64,000 nucleotides of DNA, taken from assembly GCA_963733945.1 (NCBI GenBank), contig CAVTFD010000010.1, positions 62,001 to 126,000 of the forward strand, read 5' to 3'. Below are positions 16,368 to 25,542 of the stretch, piece by piece. Position 1 is the first letter of the stretch. Each line of letters starts with the position of its first letter. Source of the DNA: AP-15 sp963733945. Its GTDB lineage: Bacteria; Pseudomonadota; Alphaproteobacteria; ATCC43930; CGMCC-115725. Position numbers and translations under genes: made by a program. Below the pieces are notes generated by a model that was not told where the DNA came from, searched no databases, and worked only from the letters and a program-made list of their open reading frames with translations.

Positions 16368-17921
16368 CTATTGCTGGCCGGTATTCTCGCCACGCAGTTT
16401 GAAGCGCTGGATCTTGCCGGTCGCGGTCTTCGGCAATTCGTCGATAAAGGCGATCCACCGCGGGCATTTGAACGGCGCGAGCAGGGTCTTGGTGTGGCTC
16501 TCGAGGGTGCGGGCGAGCGCGTCATCGGTTTTGATGCCGGGTTGGGCGACGACAAACGCCTTGGGCTTGATCAGCCCGTCCGAGTCGGGCATGCCGACGA
16601 CCGCGGCTTCGAGCACATTGTCATGGGCGATGAGTGCGGCTTCGACCTCGGCCGGCGAGACGTACATGCCGTTGACCTTCATCATGTCGTCGCTGCGGCC
16701 GCAGTAGACGTAATAGCCGTCTTCGTCCTCATAATATTTGTCGCCGGTGCGGGTCCACCCGCCGAGAAACGCCGTGCGGCTGCGCTCGCGATTATTCCAA
16801 TAGCCTGCCGCACTGGTCGGGCCACTGACTAGGAGATCGCCGATCTCGCCCGGGCTGACCGGGCGGCCGTCCTCGCCGACAATCCGCAGCGTGTAGCCGG
16901 AAACCGGCTTACCGGTAGTCCCATAGCGCAAATCGCCGGGCCGGTTGGTCAGAAAGATGTGCAGCATCTCGGTCGAACCGATGCCATCGAGGATGTCGAC
17001 GCCAATCCGCGCCGACCAGCGCCGGCCGATCTCCTGCGGCAACGGCTCGCCGGCCGAAACGCAGCGCCGCAAGGCCAGCTCCCCCGGCCGCGGCAGATCG
17101 GGGTCGGCTAGCATCGCATTGTAGAGCGTCGGCACGCCGCAAAAGATCGTCGGCTGGTACCTGCGCAATACGCGCGCGACCGAGGCCGGCGACGGGCGCT
17201 CGGCGGTCAGCACGCTCGTCGCCCCGACCGCCAGCGGAAAGGTCAGCGCGTTGCCGAGCCCATAGGCGAAAAACAGCTTCGCTGCGGAGAACACGACGTC
17301 ACTCTCCTCCATCCCGAGCACCGGGACCGCGTAACAGTCCGCAGTCCGAATCAGGCTCGCATGGACATGGACCGTTCCTTTCGGCCGGCCGGTCGAACCC
17401 GAGGAATAGAGCCAGAAGCAGGGCTCATCAGGATGCGTCGACGCGGTTTCGGCATCGCCCGACATATCGGCGAGCCGGGCGGCCAGCGAGCGCTCGTCGG
17501 TATCGGTTCCCGAGACGAGCAGTTCGGGCATCGGCCCCGCCGACATCGCTAGCGCCGCGGTGATGGCGGGTAGTATCGGTGCCGACACCACGACGACACG
17601 CGCCCGGCTATCGGCCAGCATGAACGCGAATTCGTTGGGGCTCAGTTGGGTATTGACCGCGACCGGCACGATCCCGGCCTCGATCGCGCCCAGAAAAGCC
17701 GTCGGAAAATCGATCCCGTCGTGAAGGCAGAGCAGAATGCGCTGTTCGCGGTGAATGCCGAGCCCGCGCATGGCATTGGCAAAGCGGCTGACCCTTTCGG
17801 CAAGCTCGGCATAGCTGTATTGGCCGCGATCGTCGATGATCGCGGTCTTCGCCCCCCGGCCGGCCGCCAGGTTGCGCTCGATCAGATCGGCTGCGGCGTT
17901 GTATATCGGCCCGCTCTCCAT
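16368..17921 (-). CDS. Benzoate-CoA ligase family protein
   Basis: This adenylate-forming enzyme (517 residues) should activate benzoate or a related aryl acid to its CoA thioester. Motifs are the phosphate-binding loop YSSGSTGRPKG near residue 172, AKLFFAYGLGNALTFPL (typical of benzoate-CoA ligases), DGIGSTEMLHIF, TGDKYYEDEDGYYVYCGRSDDMMKVNG split over two blocks near 390-415, and the C-terminal catalytic Lys in PKTATGKIQRFKLR. It is divergent from boxC with about 100 bases between, so a shared control region is likely. Benzoyl-CoA made here would feed BoxB and BoxC. Confidence 0.92.
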   Translation of the reverse strand: MESGPIYNAAADLIERNLAAGRGAKTAIIDDRGQYSYAELAERVSRFANAMRGLGIHREQRILLCLHDGIDFPTAFLGAIEAGIVPVAVNTQLSPNEFAFMLADSRARVVVVSAPILPAITAALAMSAGPMPELLVSGTDTDERSLAARLADMSGDAETASTHPDEPCFWLYSSGSTGRPKGTVHVHASLIRTADCYAVPVLGMEESDVVFSAAKLFFAYGLGNALTFPLAVGATSVLTAERPSPASVARVLRRYQPTIFCGVPTLYNAMLADPDLPRPGELALRRCVSAGEPLPQEIGRRWSARIGVDILDGIGSTEMLHIFLTNRPGDLRYGTTGKPVSGYTLRIVGEDGRPVSPGEIGDLLVSGPTSAAGYWNNRERSRTAFLGGWTRTGDKYYEDEDGYYVYCGRSDDMMKVNGMYVSPAEVEAALIAHDNVLEAAVVGMPDSDGLIKPKAFVVAQPGIKTDDALARTLESHTKTLLAPFKCPRWIAFIDELPKTATGKIQRFKLRGENTGQQ

Positions 17922-18025
17922 CGGCGATCCTCCCGATCTTTAATGGTGCGGAAGATGGCAACTGGTTACGTGAAAGGGAAGCATTTCCGGCCTATTCCGA
18001 CTATGCTGGCGTCGAGAGGGCTGCG

Positions 18026-19651
18026 ATGATCACCTTTGATACCGATCCCGGCCGTTACCGCCATTGGGGGCTCTCATACGAGGGGCCGGTCGCGACCCTA
18101 ACCCTCGATGTCGCCGAAGAGGGCGGGCTTGATCCCGGCTACCGGCTCAAGCTCAACTCCTACGACCTCGGCGTTGATATCGAACTGCACGACGCGCTGA
18201 ATCGGATCCGCTTCGAGCATCCCGCGGTGCGGGTCGTCGTGCTGACCAGCGGCAAGGAGCGAGTCTTCTGTTCGGGCGCCAACATCTACATGCTGGGCCA
18301 GGCGAGCCACGCGCAAAAGGTCAATTTCTGCAAATTCACCAACGAGACCCGCAACGGCATCGAGGATTCGAGCGCGCATTCGGGGCTCAAATTCATCGCT
18401 GCGGTCAACGGCGCCTGCGCCGGCGGCGGATATGAGCTGGCGCTCGCCTGCGACGAGATCGTCATGGTCGACGACCGGTCGAGCACGGTAAGCCTACCCG
18501 AGGTGGCATTGCTTGGTGTCTTGCCCGGCACCGGCGGGCTGACCCGTCTCGTCGACAAGCGCAAGGTGCGGCGCGACCTCGCCGATGTGTTCTGCACCAC
18601 CGCCGAGGGGGTGCGCGCCGACCGGGCCAAGGCGTGGAAACTGGTCGATCGGATCACACCGCCGGCCGGGTTCCATCAGCTGGTCGCCGAGCGCGCCCAG
18701 GTGCTGGCCGCAACGAGCGACCGCCCGGCCGATGCCGAAGGTATATCGCTTACCCCGATCGAGCGCCGGATCGACCGGCGCGGCTATCACTATCGCTGGG
18801 TCGAGGTCGACTTCGCCCGTACCGACCGGATGGCGACCGTGACCGTCAGCGGGCCCCGTGCCGGAGACCTGCCCGGCGATCTGGCCGGCATCGTCGCCGC
18901 CGGTGCCGGCTGGTGGCCACTGGCGATGGCGCGCGAGTTGGACGACGCGCTACTGATGCTGCGCGCCAATGAGCCCGAAATCGGGACACTGGTGCTGAAG
19001 ACCCGCGGCGAAGTGGGGCCGGTATCGGCCTCTGACGCGATCATCGACGGACATCGGAACCATTGGTTCGTGCGCGAGACGATCGGCGTGATGCGTCGGA
19101 CCTTACAGCGCTTCGATACCTCGTCGCGCAGCCTCTTCGCGGTGATCGATGAGGGTTCGTGCTTTGCCGGCAACCTGTTCGAATTGGCGCTCGCCGCGGA
19201 TCGCAGCTACATGCTGGCGGACGGCCCGCAGGTCGGACTAAGCGCCTACAATTTCGGCGATCTCGAAATGGTCAACGGCCGTACCCGACTAGCGACGCGT
19301 TTCAACGACGAAGAAACGGCCGAGGCACTACGGCGGCTGTCCGGCACCCCACTCGACGCGGAGACGGCGCTCGACCGGGGTCTGGTGACCTTCGCCCCAG
19401 ACGAACTCGACTGGGAGGATGAGATCCGTCTCGCCCTCGAAGAGCGCGCGAGCCTGTCGCCCGATGCGCTGACCGGGATGGAGGCGAGCCTGCGCTTTGC
19501 CGGGGCCGAGACCGTCGCGACCAAGATCTTCGCCCGGCTGTCGGCGTGGCAGAACTGGATTTTTTCGCGCCCGAACGTCGTGGGCGAGCATAGTGCTCTG
19601 AAAAGCTACGGCAGCGGCGCCAAGCCGCGCTTCGACTGGGAGCGGGTGTAG
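18026..19651 (+). CDS. boxC: Benzoyl-CoA-dihydrodiol lyase (2,3-epoxybenzoyl-CoA dihydrolase) BoxC
   Basis: BoxC opens the ring of 2,3-epoxybenzoyl-CoA, giving 3,4-dehydroadipyl-CoA semialdehyde and formate. The 541-residue protein has a crotonase domain in the first half (VLTSGKERVFCSGANIYML, then NGACAGGGYELALACDEI) and a second, divergent crotonase-like half (VIDEGSCFAGNLFELALAAD), the architecture and length typical of BoxC. The adjacent boxB gene supports the assignment. It starts at ATG 18026 after GAGAGG. Confidence 0.95.
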   Translation: MITFDTDPGRYRHWGLSYEGPVATLTLDVAEEGGLDPGYRLKLNSYDLGVDIELHDALNRIRFEHPAVRVVVLTSGKERVFCSGANIYMLGQASHAQKVNFCKFTNETRNGIEDSSAHSGLKFIAAVNGACAGGGYELALACDEIVMVDDRSSTVSLPEVALLGVLPGTGGLTRLVDKRKVRRDLADVFCTTAEGVRADRAKAWKLVDRITPPAGFHQLVAERAQVLAATSDRPADAEGISLTPIERRIDRRGYHYRWVEVDFARTDRMATVTVSGPRAGDLPGDLAGIVAAGAGWWPLAMARELDDALLMLRANEPEIGTLVLKTRGEVGPVSASDAIIDGHRNHWFVRETIGVMRRTLQRFDTSSRSLFAVIDEGSCFAGNLFELALAADRSYMLADGPQVGLSAYNFGDLEMVNGRTRLATRFNDEETAEALRRLSGTPLDAETALDRGLVTFAPDELDWEDEIRLALEERASLSPDALTGMEASLRFAGAETVATKIFARLSAWQNWIFSRPNVVGEHSALKSYGSGAKPRFDWERV

Positions 19652-19665
19652 CGCGAGGACGGCAG

Positions 19666-21090
19666 ATGGCGATCGATTACCAGCAGCGGATCCCGAACAA
19701 TGTCGGGCTCGGCGACAACCGCGCCCTGCAGCGCGCGCTAGAACATTGGCAGCCGCACTTTCTCGACTGGTGGCGCGAGATGGGGCCGAGTGCCTCGCAA
19801 AGCCTCGATGTCTATCTGCGCACCGCCACGACGGTCGATGCCGAAGGCTGGGCCGAATACGGCATGGTCAAGATGCCCGAATACCGCTGGGGCATTTTTC
19901 TCGCCGACGCGGTGCCCGATCGGCGGATCGGCTTCGGCGACGCCCTTGGTGACAAGGTATGGCAGCAAGTGCCGGGCGAGCATCGCTCGACCTTGCGCCG
20001 GCTGATCGTGACCCAGGGCGACACCGAACCGGCCTCGGTCGAGCAGCAGCGCCTGCTCGGCCTGAGCTGCCCGTCCCTCTACGATCTGCGCAACCTGTTC
20101 CAGATCAATGTCGAGGAAGGCCGCCATCTGTGGGCGATGGTCTACCTGCTGCACGCCTTTTTCGGCCGCGATGGCCGCGAGGAAGCCGAGGAATTGCTGA
20201 CCCGCCACTCCGGCGATCCAGACCGGCCGCGCATTCTTGGCACCTTCAACGAGCCGATCGAGGACTGGCTGAGCTTCTTCATGTTCACCTATTTCACCGA
20301 CCGCGACGGCCGCTATCAGCTCAAAAGCCTGGCCGAAAGCGGGTTCGATCCGTTGTCGCGGACCTGCCGGTTCATGCTGACCGAAGAGGCCTACCACATG
20401 TTCGTCGGCCGTACCGGGATCACCCGTGTGGTCAAGCGCACGCTCGAAGTCATGAAGGCGCTCGGCACTGAAGAACCGGCCGATCTGCGCCGGGCCGGTG
20501 CGATCGATCTATCCACTCTGCAGCGCTATATCAACTTCTGGTTCAGCTCTTCATTGGATCTGTTTGGGGCAGAGAACTCGTCGAATGCGGCCACCTATTT
20601 CGCAACCGGCATCAAAGGCCGTCCGGACGAGGCGCGGTTCGAGGATCACATAGCGCTCGGCCAGCATTTGCGGCTCGACATGCCCGACCGGAAAGGCGGG
20701 GTTGTTTCGGAAGAAGTGCCGATGCGCAACGCGATGAACGAGGTGACGCGCGGGGCATATATCAAGGATTGCGACATCGGGGTGCAGCGCTGGAACCGGC
20801 TGATCGCCGAGGCCGGTTACAAACTTCGCTTTGCGCTGCCGAGCCCGCGCTTCCGCCGCGCCGTCGGCGTTTGGGCCGGCGTCCACACCGATCCGCAGGG
20901 CAACCCGATCAGCGAGGAGGCGTCCAATGCTCGGCGCAGCGACTGGCTGCCGAGCGAAGCGGACCGCGCCTTTGTCAAATCGCTGATGCAGCGGGTCATC
21001 GAGCCCGGCAAGATGGCGGCTTGGCTGGCCCCGCCCGAAGGCGGCATCAACAATTTGGCCGCCGCCTACGAATATGTCCGATTGAACTGA
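19666..21090 (+). CDS. boxB: Benzoyl-CoA 2,3-epoxidase, di-iron subunit BoxB
   Basis: BoxB is the di-iron oxygenase that turns benzoyl-CoA into its 2,3-epoxide using O2 and electrons from the reductase BoxA. The 474-residue length fits. Diagnostic segments are IPNNVGLGDNRALQRALEHW, QINVEEGRHLWAMVYLLHAFF (iron-binding Glu and His), DWLSFFMFTYFTDRDG and MLTEEAYHMFVG (second iron ligand set). It follows boxC by 14 bases. No boxA is adjacent, so the electron donor is unknown; the ferredoxin and reductase at 6.3-7.8 kb are one candidate. Confidence 0.96.
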   Translation: MAIDYQQRIPNNVGLGDNRALQRALEHWQPHFLDWWREMGPSASQSLDVYLRTATTVDAEGWAEYGMVKMPEYRWGIFLADAVPDRRIGFGDALGDKVWQQVPGEHRSTLRRLIVTQGDTEPASVEQQRLLGLSCPSLYDLRNLFQINVEEGRHLWAMVYLLHAFFGRDGREEAEELLTRHSGDPDRPRILGTFNEPIEDWLSFFMFTYFTDRDGRYQLKSLAESGFDPLSRTCRFMLTEEAYHMFVGRTGITRVVKRTLEVMKALGTEEPADLRRAGAIDLSTLQRYINFWFSSSLDLFGAENSSNAATYFATGIKGRPDEARFEDHIALGQHLRLDMPDRKGGVVSEEVPMRNAMNEVTRGAYIKDCDIGVQRWNRLIAEAGYKLRFALPSPRFRRAVGVWAGVHTDPQGNPISEEASNARRSDWLPSEADRAFVKSLMQRVIEPGKMAAWLAPPEGGINNLAAAYEYVRLN

Positions 21091-21126
21091 TTCAAATTCC
21101 CGCCGCGTCGAAATCCTGTAGCTGGA

Positions 21127-21144
21127 CTGTCACAAAACTCAATT
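21127..21144 (+). promoter_or_regulatory. Possible Pho-box upstream of the phoH-like gene
   Basis: CTGTCAC followed by AAAA and CTCAATT resembles the PhoB box layout (two 7-base repeats and an A/T spacer). The first half matches the CTGTCAT repeat at six of seven positions; the second is weak (about three of seven). It lies 45 bases before the PhoH start, which has a GGAGGA ribosome site at 21178. Confidence 0.3.
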
Positions 21145-21188
21145 AGTGGTAGTCTGCAATCGAAAGGCTATGGCGATGGAGGACGCGG

Positions 21189-21929
<741 letters not shown>

Positions 21930-22078
21930 CGTCATCATTCCTGGGCCCCGGCTTCTCCCGCGGCTCCGGAACCCGGGAACATCGTCCCTGCAACCGAACG
22001 CAAACGGCAGTTGACGCCGGCCGCGGGGCCGTCGCTTATTGCCGCGATGGGCGAAGTCTGTTGAGAGGAGCCGTAAGG

Positions 22079-23004
22079 ATGACCGCGCAGCCATTTAGCG
22101 GAGTGCTGGTCCCGGTACTGACCCCGTTCACGGCGAGCGGTGAGCCCGATGCGGGGCGGTTCGCCGCCTTCTGCCGCTGGCTGCTCGACCAAGGCGCCGG
22201 CGGGCTGGCGATCTTCGGTACCACCAGCGAAGCGAATTCGATGTCTCCGGCCGAGCGGATGGCGTTGCTCGACCATCTGGTCGAGGCCGGCATTCCGGCC
22301 GAAAAGCTGATGCCCGGAACCGGTGCCTGCGCGATGACCGATGCGGCTGCGCTGGTGCGGCACGCTGTCGGCCACGGCTGCGGCGGCGTCTTGATGTTGC
22401 CGCCCTTCTATTACAAGCCGGTCAGCGACGACGGCATCTTCGCCTTTATTTCGGGCGTCATCGACAGGGTCGGCTCGCCGGCGCTGAAGGTCTATCTCTA
22501 TCATATTCCACCGGTCGCGGTGGTCGGTTACTCGCTCGATCTGGTCGGTCGTTTCATCAAGGCTTATCCGCAGACCGTGGTCGGGTTGAAGGACAGTTCC
22601 GGCGACTGGAACAACACCGCGGCGCTGCTCGACCGCTATCCGGGCTTTGCCATATTCCCGGGCTCCGAGGTGTTTCTGCTCGACGCGCTGCGCAAGGGCG
22701 GGGCCGGGTGCATCACCGCCTCGGGCAATGTCAATGTGCGGGGATCGCCAAGCTCTACGCCAACTGGCAGGGGCCGCAGGCCGACGCCTTGCAGGCCGAA
22801 GTCACGACCGTGCGCAATACCTTGCAGCGCTATCCGATGGTCCCGGCTCTGAAGCGCGTCGTCGCGCATTTCCACGACGACCCGGCTTGGGCCGCGGTGC
22901 GCCCGCCGATGCTGCCGCTCGACTTGACGCAATCGGCGGCATTGATCGCCGACCTCGCCAAGATCGGCTTTAGCCTAGGGGAACGCCGGCAGAAAGCGGC
23001 TTGA
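22079..23004 (+). pseudogene. DapA-family aldolase, frameshifted near 22740
   Basis: The first frame (from ATG 22079 after AGGAGCCGTAAGG) gives a normal dihydrodipicolinate-synthase-type start: VLVPVLTPFTASGEPD, then AIFGTTSEANSMSPAER, then KVYLYHIPPVAVVGYS with the catalytic Tyr, and VVGLKDSSGDW with the Schiff-base Lys. After ITASGNVNV the frame is lost at a GGGG run (22740-22743). The correct continuation (IAKLYANWQG...PALKRVVAHF) lies in another frame and ends at 23004. One missing base explains it. It may be a true pseudogene or a sequencing error. DapA relatives also act on aromatic-pathway keto acids, which would suit the next two genes. Confidence 0.85.
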
Positions 23005-23026
23005 CGCAAATCTCGGAGAAACGGCC

Positions 23027-24076
23027 ATGGCGACGGAGCACGCGGCCGCCCGGACACCGGAGCGCGAGGCGTTTTACGAGCGTATCGCCGTCTCCAATCT
23101 GGCGCCGCTATGGGAGCGGCTGCACGGGCTCGTCACCGCCCAGCCGGTGACGCCGTGCCTGCCGGCGATCTGGCATTACCGCGACGTCCGGCCGCACTTG
23201 ATGGAGTCAGGCGGGCTGATCAGCGCCGAGGAGGCGACGCGCCGGGTGCTGATCCTCGAAAACCCCGGGCTCAAGGGCCAGACCTCGATCACCCATTCGT
23301 TGTTCGCCGGGTTGCAATTGATCATGCCGGGCGAAGTGGCGCCGGCGCACCGCCACACCCAATCGGCATTGCGCTTCATCATCGAGGGAAAGGGCGCCTA
23401 TACTGCGGTCGATGGCGAGCGCACGACGATGCTGCCCGGCGATTTCGTGATCACACCGTCCTGGACCTGGCACGACCATGGCAACGAGACTGACGAGCCC
23501 ATGGTCTGGCTCGACGGGCTCGACATCCCGATCGTCCGCCTGCTCGATGCGAGCTTCGCCGAGCCGGGCGCCACCGATGTGCAGACCGTCACCCGTCCCG
23601 AGGGCGACAACGCCGCGCGGTTCGCCAACAATCTGCTGCCGGTCGACTGGAAGCCCGCGGTCAAGACCTCGCCAGTGTTCAACTATCCCTATGCCCGCTC
23701 GCGCGAATCGCTCGAGGTTTTGAGCCGCAACGAGGACCCCGATCCCTGCCACGGCCATAAGCTGCGGTATGTCAACCCGGCGAGCGGCGATTTCGCGATG
23801 CCGACGATCGGCGCCTTTATCCAGCTGCTGCAGAAAGGTTTTGCCACCCGCCCTTACCGCTCGACCGACGGCACGGTCTTTGTCGCGGTCGAGGGCGCTG
23901 GCGAAACCCGGATCGGCGATCAGGTGCTGTATTGGCAGCCGCACGACATCTTTGTCGCACCGAGCTGGACAACGGTCAGCCATCATGTCGCGGAAGAAGC
24001 CGTGCTGTTCAGTTATTCCGACCGGCCGGTTCAGGAAAAGCTCGGCCTCTTCCGCGAGCAGCGCGGCAACGCCTGA
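23027..24076 (+). CDS. Gentisate 1,2-dioxygenase
   Basis: This bicupin Fe(II) enzyme (349 residues) opens the ring of gentisate to maleylpyruvate. The N-terminal cupin has PAHRHTQSALRFIIEGKGAYT and the second metal-binding piece PSWTWHDHGNET followed by WLDGLDIPIV, the family signature. The C-terminal cupin is shorter (SSTDGTVFVAVEGAGETRI-like spacing near 285). It lies 22 bases after the aldolase remnant and 27 bases before a flavin monooxygenase that could supply gentisate, so the group reads as a hydroxybenzoate degradation unit. Confidence 0.92.
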   Translation: MATEHAAARTPEREAFYERIAVSNLAPLWERLHGLVTAQPVTPCLPAIWHYRDVRPHLMESGGLISAEEATRRVLILENPGLKGQTSITHSLFAGLQLIMPGEVAPAHRHTQSALRFIIEGKGAYTAVDGERTTMLPGDFVITPSWTWHDHGNETDEPMVWLDGLDIPIVRLLDASFAEPGATDVQTVTRPEGDNAARFANNLLPVDWKPAVKTSPVFNYPYARSRESLEVLSRNEDPDPCHGHKLRYVNPASGDFAMPTIGAFIQLLQKGFATRPYRSTDGTVFVAVEGAGETRIGDQVLYWQPHDIFVAPSWTTVSHHVAEEAVLFSYSDRPVQEKLGLFREQRGNA

Positions 24077-24103
24077 CGGCCGCCGCCGCGCTGCCGGGAG
24101 CGC

Positions 24104-25348
24104 GTGATGGATGTGATCATCGTCGGCGCGGGAATCGGCGGGCTGACCCTCGGCCTGGCCTTGGACCGCGCCGGCATTCCCTGCCGCATCTATGAGGCGG
24201 CGTCGGCGATCGAGCCGATCGGGGTCGGCATCAACGTGCTGCCGCATGCGACCCGCGAACTGGCCGAGCTCGGACTGGAGCCGGCCCTAACCCGAGTCGG
24301 GGTCACCACTGCCGAAGCCTGCTTTTTTAATCGCTTTGGTCAGCTGATCTATCGCGAGCCATTGGGTCGCGAGGCGGGATATGCCTGGCCGCAGTTCTCG
24401 CTGCACCGCGGCGATCTACAGCAGGTGCTGGCCGACGCCTTTGTCCGCCGCGCCGGCGCCGATCATCTGATCACCGGCCGGCGCTGCGTTGCCTTCGAAC
24501 AGGAGACGGACCGGGTTACCGTCCATTTTGAGAGCGTCGCGACCGGCGCCAGGTTGCCGCCGCAGCATGGCGCGATCGCGATCGCCGGCGACGGCATCCG
24601 TTCGACGATCCGCAAGCAGCTTTACCCCGACGAGGGCGAGCCGATCTATTCGGGCTACAATATGTGGCGCGGGGTAACGCGCTGGCCGCGGTTTCTGTCC
24701 GGCGCGAGCATGGTGCGCGCCGGCTGGCTCGCCACCGGCAAGATGGTGATCTATCCGATCCGCAATGATATCGACGGCGCGGGCAGCCAGCTGGTCAATT
24801 GGGTCGCCGAGATCGAGACCCCCCAGCACGAGGCGCGCGATTGGAACCGTCCGGGCGCGCTGGCCGATTTCGTTGGCGCGTTCAAGGACTGGCGCTTCGA
24901 CTGGCTCGACGTGCCGGCGATGATCGGCGCGGCTGAGGTCATTCTCGAATTCCCGATGGTCGATCAAGATCCGCTGCCGCGCTGGAGCTTTGGCCGGGTC
25001 AGTCTGCTGGGCGACGCGGCGCACCCGATGGTGCCGCGCGGCTCGAACGGCGCCGGCCAGGCAATCGTCGACGCGCGGGCGCTCGCCGACTGCCTCTGCG
25101 CGACCGAGGACCCGGTCGCGGCGTTGCGCGCTTATGAAGAAATACGGCGCGAAGCCACCGCCAATGTCGTGCGCACCAACCGCACCAACCCGCCCGACGC
25201 GATCCTGCGCGAGGTGTACCTGCGCACCGGCGACCGGCCGTTCGACGATATCGACGCGGTGATCAGCCGCGACGAGCTGGCGGCAATATCGGACAGCTAC
25301 AAGCGGGTCGCCGGCTACGACCACGACACGCTCGCCGCTCGCAAGTGA
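24104..25348 (+). CDS. FAD-dependent aromatic monooxygenase (salicylate/3-hydroxybenzoate hydroxylase type)
   Basis: This 414-residue class A flavin monooxygenase has the FAD motif VDIIVGAG-type GAGIGGLTLGLALDRAG, the Asp-Gly segment IAGDGIRSTIRKQL near 165 and the second FAD block LLGDAAHPMVPRGSNGAGQA near 305. The early phrase GVGINVLPHATREL resembles the PhzS branch. Next to gentisate dioxygenase, the likely job is hydroxylating an aromatic acid to gentisate; the exact substrate is not evident. A second ATG three bases downstream (24107) may be used. The stop overlaps the next open frame, but that frame's real start is later. Confidence 0.85.
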   Translation: MMDVIIVGAGIGGLTLGLALDRAGIPCRIYEAASAIEPIGVGINVLPHATRELAELGLEPALTRVGVTTAEACFFNRFGQLIYREPLGREAGYAWPQFSLHRGDLQQVLADAFVRRAGADHLITGRRCVAFEQETDRVTVHFESVATGARLPPQHGAIAIAGDGIRSTIRKQLYPDEGEPIYSGYNMWRGVTRWPRFLSGASMVRAGWLATGKMVIYPIRNDIDGAGSQLVNWVAEIETPQHEARDWNRPGALADFVGAFKDWRFDWLDVPAMIGAAEVILEFPMVDQDPLPRWSFGRVSLLGDAAHPMVPRGSNGAGQAIVDARALADCLCATEDPVAALRAYEEIRREATANVVRTNRTNPPDAILREVYLRTGDRPFDDIDAVISRDELAAISDSYKRVAGYDHDTLAARK

Positions 25349-25416
25349 AGCCGCGGCAACTGATGAGCGACGGCACGAGACGACGGGTGAAGAAGGCGCT
25401 GACAGAAATAGTTCGC

Positions 25417-25532
25417 CGTTCCGGGATAGCACGAAGGGCTCGGCCCGGGATCCATGAACACGGGCAGTTCTTGTGCTTTGCAGGACTGAGTTCCTGGGTT
25501 CCAAGCTCGCGTGCCGCACCCCGGAATGACAG
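25417..25532. repeat. Intergenic palindromic repeat element (REP/ISR-like)
   Basis: The segment opens with GTTCCGGGATAGC and closes with CCCCGGAATGACAG, so its ends form the inverted repeat TTCCGGG / CCCGGAA. The interior contains CCCGGGATCCATGAAC and CTGGGTTCCAAGCTCGCG, phrases of the kind seen in dispersed alphaproteobacterial intergenic repeats. It is accidentally open in the gamma-glutamyltransferase frame and could be mistaken for coding sequence. Confidence 0.55.
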
Positions 25533-25542
25533 CTTTCAGGCG

